Of a stretch of 64,000 nt of DNA, positions 43,200-54,169 are shown in pieces (the stretch's first letter is position 1; the number at the start of each line of letters is the position of its first letter). The DNA comes from Aspidiotus rigidus (Eukaryota; Arthropoda; Insecta; Hemiptera; Diaspididae), in the NCBI GenBank assembly GCA_035079385.1, contig JAVHKY010000054.1:13434501-13498500 (forward strand). Reading direction: 5' to 3'. A program made the translations under genes and the position numbers. The notes below the pieces were generated by a model that searched no databases, was not told where the DNA came from, and worked only from the letters and a program-made list of their open reading frames with translations.

Positions 43200-44465
43200 A
43201 ACCGTGGACAACGCTAGGAATAGTTTGTCGAACGTCTGTCGGCATTGGGATTGTTCGTCAACGTTCGCGTTCGGATGGGTTTAACGAGCACCGAGTGATG
43301 GACGGATGGAGGGGAAGACTCGTCACCTGATCGCACACAAACAGAGAGCCGTACGACGTACGTGCAGCAGGACGTATCGCGCTTGCTTCGTAAACCAATA
43401 TTTTTTGCTGTTCGTTTGCTCGAGTCACAATACAAAATATATGCATCCCAAAATCGCAGACTGTCATTTCAATTTTTTGAGATAACAACAGTCAAAGACA
43501 GCTGACTAGTTGATGTTATTGTGAATCATATCATTTTCAGGTGTAAAATTAATATTTTCATCGATGTTCATTGATGTTCATTTATTGTAATCTACGTTGT
43601 TATTGCCGTATTAATATCAACTGATCCAGACAAAGATAATCAACGCTGCAATAATAGATCAATACTGTGCGTATTTTAAACTCTATTCATCAGTAGAACT
43701 TCCAATTTTTGAAATTTACTATCCTTGCTTTTTTTACCGACTTTTCTAACTAGAAAAGTGTTTTAAATTGTAGTTGTATGTATCACTCATTTATCAAATG
43801 ATCCATTGCATATTGCTGCTCTCAGTTGTCAGTTGGAGCCCTCTGAATACACGCGTGATTCAATCATGGTGAAGCTATATTGTACTTTTGAATTCAGTTT
43901 CATTCTTTTGAAATTTCAACAAACAATTGTCAAACAGTTCTGTGAAGAGCTGAAATAAACAAGCTTGGAAGTTGGAATCTATTTTTTCAATACTTGTAAG
44001 TACCGGTATATTATCATACAAGACTCGTATTATTGACCATCATCTACTTAATAAACTGCGTGGAATGAAATCTCACAATTTCAAACGTTGGTATTTTGGG
44101 TTGTGAAGTTGATTCGAGTCTCTGTTTTTGACTGAAATTCTAGATGTTGAATGCAAAAAATTTGCCGCTGAATCTATTTTGTATATTTTTCTCATTCAAG
44201 GATGTTCACAATTGTCAAGCGTTGAGAAATCAAGAATACAACTGAGTGCGGTAATCATCGCTACTGTTAATACTAGGTCAATATGTTTGGCTATGGTTGA
44301 ACCGATATAAAAATCATCGTGAGAGTTTCCGATGAAAAGACAACTATTGGATTTTAGTAGTATAAATGATTTATTTAACGACGCATCAACTGTTAGTTTT
44401 TAGCGTCTAATATGTATAAATAATAAGTTCTCTTTCTATGATTAAATTAAAAGGAATAGAATGCT
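43200..44465. other. Unique sequence, no gene recognised
   Basis: 43200-43400 is CG-richer with overlapping short frames on the minus strand (CGTACGACGTACGTGCAG), but no domain is visible. The remainder is AT-rich. Confidence 0.4.
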
Positions 44466-44471
44466 TTATAT

Positions 44472-44990
44472 CTATATATAGTTAATGAGATCTGTAATTT
44501 CAAGAAAAAGGATGAGTTTGTGAACCGTTTCATCGTTGTCCGTCATAGTTGTTTCGTCGGTTGTAGATTCTTGATGGTAGACTTTTTGGCGCTCTTGAGT
44601 GTATTTTTTGCAGCAGTTGATGGCGTGTGCAACTGTCAGTCGTTCTGTTGGACAGAATTCACACATAGGGCGTGAGTTACCCGAAAAGTACGGCTGGTGC
44701 GTGAAAAGAGTGTGGCCGATTCGGACACGGGTTAAAACAACATCATTCCGGCGGTTTGGGTGTTCCACATGCCACCTCTCATTTACTACAGGTTTTATTA
44801 ATCAAAGACGGACGGTCGTACTTCCAGTTGTCTGCATCCATTCCTCTTGAAATTTTGCTTGGATTTTGTGGAGAATATGTGTTTTGATGTGCTCGAAAGG
44901 TAGGAAAGGTACTTCCTCGACGGTGGGTAGGTCCACATGATATCTCTGGGTCAAGTCTCGACATCTTCTCCCAAAGGACATTGTCACCAA
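44472..44990 (-). pseudogene. I/Jockey-type retrotransposon C-terminal tail
   Basis: On the minus strand: HIKTHILHKIQAKFQEEWMQ, then after a frame change RWHVEHPNRRNDVVLTRVRI, GHTLFTHQPYF and a Cys/His end CEFCPTERLTVAHAINCCKK. This is the region after RNase H in I-like elements; compare TRREEIVITRLRIGHIRLTH at 14.5 kb. RNase H itself and the RT are absent. Confidence 0.75.
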
Positions 44991-45039
44991 TCATCATCAT
45001 TAGATAAAGCCTATGTTCAAAGTTCTTCAATCGTTTAGA

Positions 45040-46140
45040 TAGCCTATATTGTTAATTTTATTTTCACAACTTAGACATTACTTCAAATTGATAAATTCAG
45101 TGGTGTTTCCCCCCTTTTCTCAATTTGAGTGAATGATATGTGTACGCATGTATACTGCAAAGTATTTTGAATTTCAGAAGTTTTGTTTTTTTGCAGTTGT
45201 AATATTTGAATCTCTTTTTTCTCGGATCATAATAAAGCTGTAATTTTCAATCATGTAGCCTATACTCAAATGAATAATTGTAGTGGTGATGATGAGTGTT
45301 TGTCCACAGACAGAAAGGCTCATGGTAAATGTTGATTTCAGTGAGGTTATACGTAGGTCTACGTCATTTTATGATATAGCGCATGCTTTCCGTAACCTAA
45401 CATTTCCCTCAATATGGAAGTTTCTAAAATAAACAAAGTAATAAATAGGTAACATATTTCCCAGAAACGAAAATTGCAGAATAAATTTTGTTTTCAGCTA
45501 AGTATTGGCACCAATCCAATAATGATAGTAAAAGGTTGAATGTAACAAAAATTCTGAAGCGTTTCCAGTTTGTGCAGGAGGAGATGAAAACTGTTCCTTT
45601 TGTGCAATTTTTATTTCTCAAGGTGGAGTAATGAATTGTACTTGAGGACTGATATGAAATTGACAGAAAATGCTATGTGATCAAAACAAAGCACAAGCAT
45701 CAACAACACTATATAAGTACCTGTACCCACTTATTTCTGATAAATATTTCTTTCTTGAGGCGATCTTTCAACTCTTTGTAGGAGAAAAAAAATCTGATTG
45801 ATAAATATGAAGGAGTATTGAACAAAAGCCAAAACACCAAATGTAGAGTTTGTTTGAAAAATGTAAAATTGTTTCAAATATTAGAATTCTTCAACGTGAA
45901 AATGATCAAAAATTCTTCAATAATCTGACATTTTGAAGAATCTTTGTGTGATTAAATATTCCACTTGACTTTTTGAACATTATTTTGTGTTTCTTATAAT
46001 TTAATTGTTTTGTTTAAACAGTTCTTTGTTCCAGTATTTCATTTCTGGCTGTTACTGAAGTACCTATTTCATTCAACTTTGAAATAAGATTAGTTGTTGG
46101 TTAGGTAAGGGGTAAGTGTTGTACAAAAGACTTAGCATTC
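45040..46140. other. Unique AT-rich sequence, no gene recognised
   Basis: No recognisable open frame or repeat; possibly intergenic. Confidence 0.4.
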
Positions 46141-46149
46141 TTGGACTTT

Positions 46150-46930
46150 TTAAAAAGTGCGACTAGAGTACAACTTATTTTAAAATAGGGTTTCGTCAAG
46201 GTCAAGCAATATGTTTTCTTTTTAAAAAAGCGTCTTAAGTCAACTTATTTTAAAATGATGTTTGGCTAACGTTTGGCAAATATTTTTCTTTTTATAGATG
46301 CGACTGTATCACAAATTATTTTAAAACAGAGTTTGGTTTTGTGGTTATGGTCTGGCAACTTTTTTTTTTTTTTTAGTGCAACTAAAGTACTATTTTATAA
46401 TTGTAAAAACGGTAAAATACAATACGCGCGAATGCAGATTTGTATGTTTTATGCTCTTGTAAGACCCATGAACTTAGCATGCCACAGCCCTTAGCATCAC
46501 TCTAACCCATGAATTGTGAAGCTGCAAAATGATTACAGGTGTGGTAGTCAATTTCAAAACCATTGCCATTGAGTGTGGCTATTGAGTTTGAAGGAGCTAT
46601 TCTGAAATAAATTTTGCTTTCTGTTTTTAATACTCTTCTATAATCAATCCCATTTTTTTTTTTCTTAATTTATTAAATCCCTAAATGCTATAGAACTCAC
46701 TCTTTTTTTTCAATTCACTAAATTCCTAAATGCTATAGAACTTACTTTAAAATAGGGTTTGGTTAAGGTGAGCAATATTTTTTTTGTTCTGTTTTAAATG
46801 CAACTGAAGTAAAACTTATGCTCATTCAAAATAGGGTTAGCAATCTGTTTTTTCTTTTTGTGTTTTTATTTTTAAATTGTGACTCTTAAAATAAGGTTTG
46901 GTTAAAGTAAGCAATATTTTTGTGCCCTTA
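46150..46930 (+). repeat. Degenerate ~75-bp tandem repeat array
   Basis: ACTTATTTTAAAATAGGGTT and GTTAAGGTNAGCAATATTTT variants recur at about 46165, 46238, 46310, 46740 and 46880, with weaker copies between. At 46660-46750 a second local duplication (CCTAAATGCTATAGAACT, twice) sits in the array. Confidence 0.65.
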
Positions 46931-47389
46931 TATGTGGAAAAAAGAATGTGCAGGAGTTCAGCCTGTTTGTAAATAAGAAAGTTTTTATGAGCAATTTTCT
47001 TTTTTCTGAAGAGAAGCAATTTAAAATCCACAGAACAAAATACTTGTATTTGTTCATGGGGGCCCTCTTTTACAAGTCTCATTTTTTTGTGGTTTATTAC
47101 CGCGCCGATTGGATTCATTTTTTTTTTCATAAATTTCTCATCGAAAGAAATTGTTTTTTTATTTTGATTAATACGAGGAGCAATGTTGCGGGACATGTTT
47201 AATTAAATATAATTGTGTTCTGTATTATCTGATGATGGTTGTCTAACCAAAAGTTCTTATACTTTGTAATTATTTTATTTTGTGCGGTTTTGTAAATTTT
47301 TGTATATCATATTTAATTGTTTTTTCATTTCAAAATTGGTGCTCACCTTGCTAGCGGCTGTCGTCGACGCGCAGCGACGACGCAACAGA

Positions 47390-47800
47390 CGCTAGTATAT
47401 ACAGATTTTGAAAAGGTGTTTGGTAAAGTAAGTCATAATAAGCTACAGTTAAAACTGAATCGTCCAAGTTTCTCTAAATCTCTTCTGAAGTTATTTGAAT
47501 CATCTAAAGGACAGAAAGCAATATGTGGCGATCAAAGGAACATGCTCGGAAGCTTTCAAAAGTCCCTCAGGAGTGCCTCAGGGATCCAACTTGGGGCCGT
47601 ACTTGTTCCTATTGTATGTCCTTGATGCTTATACGGGGACGAACTTAAAATGCCTGCCGTTCTGATGACGTAAAAATCTCTTGCTGCAGCGAGATCTCCA
47701 TAGATCAGTCAATTGTAGTGAGGAAAATCTCTTGCCATTGAGTATCAAAAAATGTGTACATATCACCATCACAAGTAAAAAAGACGATAGGTACAAACTA
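47390..47800 (+). pseudogene. Jockey-like retrotransposon RT fragment
   Basis: LVYTDFEKVFGKVSHNKLQL (box A), KSLLKLFESSKG, SGIQLGAVLVPI (degenerate SGVPQGSNLGP, box B) and, after frameshifts, NLLPLSIKKCVHITITSKKD (box D). The YADD box is lost. Similar in extent to the fragment at 29020-29570. Confidence 0.7.
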
Positions 47801-48024
47801 AAACTTTATTAGCGGTTAAAAATAACATAGTGCTAGAAATATCCGACTTTTATTCAATTCCATCAAGTATTTCAAGAACTCAAACAAAATTGTCGAAATA
47901 AATTATTTTGAAGTCATTATTTATTCTCCAGCAACATTTGATGAAGTATGCAACCCGTACGACATCAAAAGCCTAATACAAAGGAATTATCAGCGCACGT
48001 GGTATCGCGTGTTGCTATCATAAT

Positions 48025-48481
48025 CAGAGATGATAAGCCTTAGCTTAGCTTTACGTCAGCCGTAGCGTTAGCCAACGTTTTTGGACATGTGTTAGCTGGT
48101 CAATGAATTTTTGGTAAGCCAATAATTAACTTTAGTGAATTGTCGATTGGCTATTAAACGGCCAGTTCAACTAACTATGAAGGTACGAGTATATATAATT
48201 ATGGAAATGTCGACAGTGAATTATTGAGAATAACACTGACTTTTCATTTTATTTTTTATTATCAGAGCCCTTAAAAGCATCAAAAGGCCAAAACGATAAA
48301 AAAAAAAAACGGTTCCAGCACTAAGATTTCGCTCCTTTGGTCGGCTCCAGCTCTAGAGCGGCTCCCCACTTCTACCTTAAAAATGGGAAAATAGCCATTA
48401 GTGAGCTGAACATTTTTTTTTTTTGAAGCTAATGACCTATAGCGTTAGCTTCACCGAGTTATCATAGGCTAATCACCTCTG
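48025..48481. mobile_element. hAT-like non-autonomous element (MITE), 457 bp
   Basis: The left end CAGAGATGATAAGCCTTAGC is inverted at the right end (read backwards: CAGAGGTGATTAGCCTATGA), with further inverted similarity at AGCGTTAGC. The flanks ATCATAAT (48017-48024) and ATCACAAA (48482-48489) agree at 6 of 8 positions, as an aged 8-bp target duplication. CAGAG-type ends and an 8-bp duplication fit hAT. No transposase is encoded. Confidence 0.7.
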
Positions 48482-48982
48482 ATCACAAAATCCCTTCTCT
48501 ACCTCTTCCAAACTTGCATTGCCGTCCACATGACGCGCTTTGCGTTGTGTTGTTAGTACGTGTCTCTCAAACTCTTGTTTTTTTCTTTCCAGTTAAATTA
48601 TAATAGTTTAGATTTTTTATTTTCAGTTCAATCAACTTTGTCTGCAACACAGGACTGTTTTTCTTTTAAATATTTTTTATTTGGATTGGCTCAAGTTTAT
48701 GACATCAACAATATGGTCCAATTACGGGAGACGCCAGCATAACGACAGATTACGCCTTGATCTAAGTAATACAGTATTGACGTACTTTAGCTCATAACTA
48801 ACACCATCCACACAAATACATATACAATTCTGCCTTATTAAGGAATAACCTCTTATCTGCAAAATCGCACAATTAGTATTCTCACACATGTAAAAAAGCA
48901 CATTTTTTCCTGATGAAAATGACGCTATAGTTTACTAAATGCCGTAACATGCAAAGATGACCGAAGTCTATCCACATAGATT

Positions 48983-49400
48983 ATTTTTGTACAAAGATAT
49001 TTTTTATATAAGTAACACGATTTGTGAGGAATCCCAAAAAACACCAGTTTTGTTTTTTTGTTGTTTTAGCGCTTTTTCTTCGAAAGCATCAGTTTTACTT
49101 TAAATGCGTTTTTGTTTAATTTTTGTCGCGTTAATTGAAAAATCACAAGAATGCTCTTTCATTGAAAATTTAGTGATGATTATTTTTTTATTGAAATATT
49201 TTCATTGTAGGACGCAAGGTTTACGAGAAAAATCCAAAAAACCGTATTTTTTGGCATTTTAGTACATTTTCATCGGAGTAGCTACTACGTAGGTTTCACT
49301 TCGAGTACGCGTTTGCTCAATTTTTCTTGCTTTAATTGAAAAATCACAAGAATACTTTTTTATTGTAAATTTAGTGAGAATTATTTTTGTACTCAGGTAT
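48983..49400 (+). repeat. Two-copy ~200-bp direct repeat
   Basis: TTGAAAAATCACAAGAATRC occurs at 49135 and 49336; AATCCAAAAAACC and GCGTTTTTGTTTAATTTTT match GCGTTTGCTCAATTTTTCTT at the same spacing. Confidence 0.7.
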
Positions 49401-49499
49401 CTTGAACTTCTCGAGCGCGACGTGCAGGATGATTATCAAAAGGGGGAAAGAAAGTCTGGGATTTTCAGAGTGAGGACCCATCCGGAGATTTTCTGAAAC

Positions 49500-49705
49500 T
49501 CCTAATATTTTAAGCATGATTCGTAGCCTCTGAAGCGTACATATTGTTTCCTTCCCCACAAGCAGGACCTGAGAAATTGAAGAGTTCTTCGAGAGAAACT
49601 TACTCCCTTCAATTTCGTTAATAATAGACTATGATCTACTTTATCAAAAGCTTTTGTGAAATCTGTATAAGCTACATCTCGAATATAGCAACAATGATCC
49701 TCAGA
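49500..49705 (-). pseudogene. Jockey-like RT box A fragment
   Basis: The minus strand reads VAYTDFTKAFDKVDHSLLLT, then KLKGVSFSRRTLQFLRSCLW and GRKQYVRFRGYES. One open frame covers box A only. It is a short, strongly truncated copy. Confidence 0.75.
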
Positions 49706-50599
49706 AATACGTAACAATATAGAAGCGAAAATAACTTCCGATGAAATAAGATTCCGCAGACTTCCGTTATACTACCCAAATACACATACAATTAGCGAGA
49801 ATAAGCTAAATCGTGCAAGTTTTACACACGCTTTCTGTCACATTCATACGAAATTGTACTTATTATTATTTCTTCGTAGAACTACCAACAACAAAATACG
49901 AATTCGAAACAGTTACCTTTTACCAAGCTTAAATCGAAGTCAAAGTTACGAAAAATCCACAAAACCACTTTAGTTTCCTATTATGAAAATAAGAACATTG
50001 GTTTTCCCAATTAAATCACGTCAGAGGAGAAAGAAAAAAAAACATAATAATTAACGGTGTCGACAACTTTTTAGAGCAAAAATACGTACGAATATTTTTG
50101 ACATTACTTGCTAGTGGTACTTTTATTAATTTTTCAGAAAGGTACTATAGATTAGATGGAATATATGCCTGTCTTCGTAAAAAATATAATATGGGGCATT
50201 ATACAGGAAAAAAGCTTTCCCGCCAGAAAATAGTGGTTCCGAGTAGGCGAGGCAGGAGCTCTGACCTACTTTAGGAACTTGGGAACATTTTAATCTGTAT
50301 GTTTTCGAAAGCTACAAATCTGAAAAGTACACTCGAGAAATAGAGACAAAGACTGACGGTTATATTTGACGCAAAAAGAAATCCATATTGTGGACATAGG
50401 AGAGTTGAATACGTGGTGAGTCTCTTTTATGATCAATACTCATCGTCAATTTGACAAGAATAATACACAGATTGGTTGTAGATATACTCAAGGTAACTCT
50501 TATCGGAACTCATAATGAGTGAGTGAGGAGTAAGTAGAGCACTAATACTGAAAAAGGGGTTTTCAATTGTACAAATCTACTTTATTAGTTGCTTATACA

Positions 50600-50640
50600 A
50601 GAGTACTTTCGGGTGTTATCCCATCATCAGTTGTGTCGCA
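50600..50640 (-). ncRNA. Hammerhead-like ribozyme motif downstream of the PLE
   Basis: The minus strand reads CTGATGA (50630-50624), T, GGG-ATAACA-CCC (stem II), GAAA (50610-50607), then the palindrome AGTACT and C. ACAA before CTGATGA can pair with TTGT after that C (stem I, 4 bp). The layout equals a hammerhead with a minimal self-complementary stem III, which would work as a dimer. The one departure is an extra T before stem II, also present in the pair at 15.65-15.78 kb. It lies about 180 bp beyond the PLE coding end on the same strand. Confidence 0.55.
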
Positions 50641-50814
50641 ACTGGAGAACAAGGCCTTAACCATGAGTTTTTATAGTATAACACTGTGATCTTATTGGCT
50701 AAAACAATGCTGTGTTGTGATTGGTTCACTTCTTAGAAACTTATTCTTACAATAATATGACATTGTGTTCTTATTGGCTAAAATATACTGCTTTGTGATT
50801 GGTTCAATCTATTG

Positions 50815-53230
50815 TTCTAAATGCTGCGTTTTTATTGGCTACCTGGATTCCTGCCATCTCATTGGTTGGTTCCGTTCTTCTTCTCTCGTCCAACCACCAG
50901 ACCGAATAATTTTTTGCTGTCAAATGTGATTACATTGTTCAAGAGGCAGGCTTTCTTCCTCTTGGCTTTTGCAATCTCCATTTGTTCCCAGAGTTATCTT
51001 CTCTTCGTGCGATTCTCTACGCGTATGACTTCAAATATTCCCTCTCCATTGTGGTTTTCCTCGTTACAGCGTTTCCCAAACAGTGACTTGCCATCTTCTT
51101 TCTCCCTCAACGTTTTGTGCTCCTTTCTTCTGACCTCAAACTTTCTCCCAGTCTCACCGATACAGATCCCCTCACACTGTTCACAACTAAGCTTGTACCA
51201 CGGTACATTATAGAGGTATTGACACAAACGTATATTAGCCGTGTTTGTTACTGTCGCCTGAGTTGTGTCAGTTGATATAATCTACGCTAGGAGCGTTGCA
51301 AGGTATTACTAAGCATAAAAACTACATGAATACTAGGTAATGTAAATTCATCAAATTTTAAAAATTCGTAGAGGAATCAGGTATTAACCTAAAAATCTGA
51401 AACCGGGTACGAATAGACAACTCACCACGCTCTACTTATTTAAAAAAAAATTATTTTCTTAGGTGAATTTCTTCACCTTTTACAACCCTCGAAAATTTCG
51501 TCAATATTAGGGTACCTCCGGTAAGGTTCCGTCACAGGTGGGGTGTGGAAGGTATTCAAACGATCGCTGCGAGCGTAGCGGAATTCCGAATTAACACAAT
51601 TCGTGCGACAGAAATTTTTCTTTGTGTCAATACCTCTATAATGTACCGTGGCTTGTACACTCCGCTCAAGCTTTCCTTGTCCTCTTGTTCCGTCTGATCA
51701 TTGCTGATTCTCTTCACCATGGGTTGGTTATTCTGGATACCCACATTCACATTGTAGCCATTGAACGCCTTTATCACCTTGTTTGTGTACTTTCCTATAT
51801 ACAGTATCGATCCGAAGTACTTTCTCATATGCTATCATGGGTTCCTTTTTTTGTTTCCATTTTCCCAAAGACTCCCTCCACCACACATCTGCGGTAGCCA
51901 TTGGCTTCTGCGATCTGCTTTACTATCTCGATCTCTTTCCTCTTCTCTTCGTTGTTTTTGAGGATAGAAATTGCCCGATAGCAGTAGTTCTGGATTGCCG
52001 CTAACTTGTGCCTGGGGTGGTGGTAGGAGTCATTTGGGATGATGGTGTCAGTATGCGTCGGCTTCCTGTAGATTTTGTATTGTATCCTATTGTTCTCCAT
52101 TGTGAGTGTAAGGTCCAAATAGTTGATGGTCTCATTGCCTTTTTCCACTGTGAATTTTATGCTCTCATTCATCGCGTTCATTTCTGAAAGGAATAGATCC
52201 ACCTGTCTATCAGTGCCTGACCACACAATTAGGATATCATCTACATATCTGGCCCAGTGTTTGATCGAGTTTCTGAACTTGCTGCCCTTCAATATCTCTG
52301 CCAGTATTGGTGACAGCGGTGATCCCTTCGCAAGTCCCCTTTCCTGACTGTAGAACCTGTTATTGAAGCGGCAGTAATTGTGGCTCAAGATCTCCTCCAC
52401 TATGTTGGCGTACTTCGACCCATCGGGGTTCCCATGGTATCTGTTGTTTTTGAGCAGAGTGAGAAGTTCCTCCTTCGGTATGGTACCAAACATATTAGTC
52501 ACATCAAAGGATATCAGCTTGTCGTTACTCCTGATTTCCAACTTGTCCAGTTGCTCAATAAGCTCTCCGTTGTTTCTGATACTTCGTCTGGGTGCAAACT
52601 GGTAGTTTTCTTTCAGGAATGTGGCTACGATCTTTGCTATCTTGTAGCATGGTGATTGAATGCTGTTGACCAGGGGTCTCATCGGACGGTTCGCTTTGTG
52701 GAGTTTTACAAGCCCCTTGAGTTTTGGTGCAACCGGGTTCATCTCAAGCGTCCTTCCATTGCCGGGTACATTGTTCCGTTTCAACACAGCTTTCAGGTCA
52801 TCTTGGTATTTCCGTGTTGGGTCCCTTGCCAGCTCTTGGTACCCATTAACTGCGATGTACGACTCCACTTTTTGGGTGTAGTCCTCCTTCTCCTTTACCA
52901 CTACCGTGCTGCCCTTGTCCGCCTTTGTCAAAATCAGGTTGTTCTGTCGGATCTTCTTTTGTAGATTTGTGACCTTCCTCTGCATTACTTGCGTTCTGTC
53001 ATAGGTTCGGCACATATCCTCTTTGATGTCCAACAGCACTTTCCCTATTTTAGTCCGGGCTTCTGGTCTCACGTCGTGTTCCATGGTTTGGATTACTTAT
53101 TCGCAGCTCCATGCTTTCAAGCCTACACTTGGTTCAGCCTCTCTAGCTGCACGTACTTGATGCCTTTGTCCAGCAGTCTTCTTTCTTCTTCTGTGAAGGT
53201 GACGCTTGATAGGTTCTCGGTTTTCTGGTA
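50815..53230 (-). pseudogene. Penelope-like element: reverse transcriptase and GIY-YIG endonuclease
   Basis: The N-terminal part starts near 53230 (NLSSVTFTEEERRLLDKGIK) and is broken by stops near 53120-53085. A 419-codon frame from 53084 to 51825 follows, with ILTKADKGSTVVV (res 51-63), KLHKANRPMRPLVNSI (127-142), LISFDVTNMFGTIP (190-203, catalytic D), GLAKGSPLSPILAEI (250-264), YVDD (280-283, intact) and IYRKPTHTD. The endonuclease begins GVYK and, after an inserted element, continues YKLSCEQCEGICIGETGRKF (ICIG in place of YIG) with RRKEH. A TAA near 50994 precedes EQMEIAKAKRKKACLLNNVI. This is the best-preserved mobile coding unit in the window, but it is disrupted by the stops, the insertion and a short internal frame change near 51825. 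Confidence 0.9.
51199..51650. mobile_element. 452-bp TIR element inserted in the PLE endonuclease
   Basis: The 30-bp terminal inverted repeats are perfect, beginning CACGGTACATTATAGAGG. Exact 8-bp target duplications GCTTGTAC flank it at 51191-51198 and 51651-51658. Removing element and one duplication restores the PLE reading from GVYK into LSCEQC, which proves the order of events. An 8-bp duplication suggests hAT or P-type transposition; the terminal sequence alone does not decide. No transposase is encoded. Confidence 0.92.
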
Positions 53231-53989
53231 ACGAGTTGCGTACCAGCCAATTTTATGATGTTTGAGTTGCGGCCCACCAAAAAATTGACATGCATGATTT
53301 GCGTCCCTTCGAAAAAATGAGATGTACGATTTACGTTTTAAAGTAAAATGAACAATAGGCCTATACGAGTTCCGTCTCACTGTTAGTTGAATTGCGCCCG
53401 TTGTTTTTTCAGGCGCAGTAGTACGCTCACTTTCTCGAAAGTTTTTACCGTCTAAAAGTTCGTGAATATTTTATTAAGCTGCTTCAAAATGTAGACCCAT
53501 ATTTTGCAAATTAGTATTTCAATGAAATTGTACTGTACTGTTTCCAAGATCTCATCCAATGTTCCATTTTTCTAGAGAGGCCGTAATTCGTATCTGGCCC
53601 GCAACTCGTAGTAGAACGTCTTTTTCGGCCGCAGCTCGTGATTTACCCAAAAAACGGTTACGGTTCTTCGTGACAGTTCTTAGTTTTTTCTCTCGATGTT
53701 AACGTGACTTTCTGTCATTTTTTGTCCAATTTTCGCCGCTTAATGTCTATTTCGAGCGTGTGTCGGTATTGTTCATTGTTTCGTGGTTAATTCTGGTCAC
53801 TTTGCGATCGAGTTATAGGTGATTTTTATGTACCTCTTTTGGTTATAGCGCGCTGCACGTTTTTATTGCATTTTTTAGTATTTTTACTGCACGGAAATTC
53901 TAACTGTAGTGATAATTATTTTTCGTCTTATTTTAGACGCTCGAAGAAGGTGATTGATTATAGTTTGATTCCGTTTTTCTAACGACGTC

Positions 53990-54165
53990 TACTTCATCCA
54001 GATAAGATACGTCCTTTCCCAGGAACCTAAACATGTTCACGTACTCAATGGTCTCATTATTGATAGAGAGTTTTGAGCGGACTAAGTATATGGCCTTTGT
54101 CCTTTCCGTCGAAGTATTCTTATCGTACTCCCAGGCAATACTGACGACTTGATCTACAGTCCAAA
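53990..54165 (-). pseudogene. Small non-LTR RT fragment
   Basis: A single minus-strand frame reads VDQVVSIAWEYDKNTSTERT, KAIYLVRSKLSINNETIEYV, NMFRFLGKDVSYLDEVDV. The INNETIEYVNMFRFLG block is the region after the YADD box in many non-LTR RTs. Too short to place in a clade. Confidence 0.6.
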
Positions 54166-54169
54166 TTGC

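Noticed and set aside
43214..43488. Two overlapping minus-strand frames in a CG-richer patch
   Set aside because: No motif, no splice boundaries, and the overlapping frames compete; insufficient to call a gene.
47229..47257. CTGATGATGGTT-GTCT-AACCAAAAG, a third hammerhead-like word on the plus strand
   Set aside because: GAAA is replaced by AAAA, and no self-complementary stem III or stem I partner follows, so the core is not supported.
50821..51213. 130-codon plus-strand open frame (LPSSFSLNVLCSFLLTSNFL)
   Set aside because: It is the antisense shadow of the PLE endonuclease tail on the minus strand.
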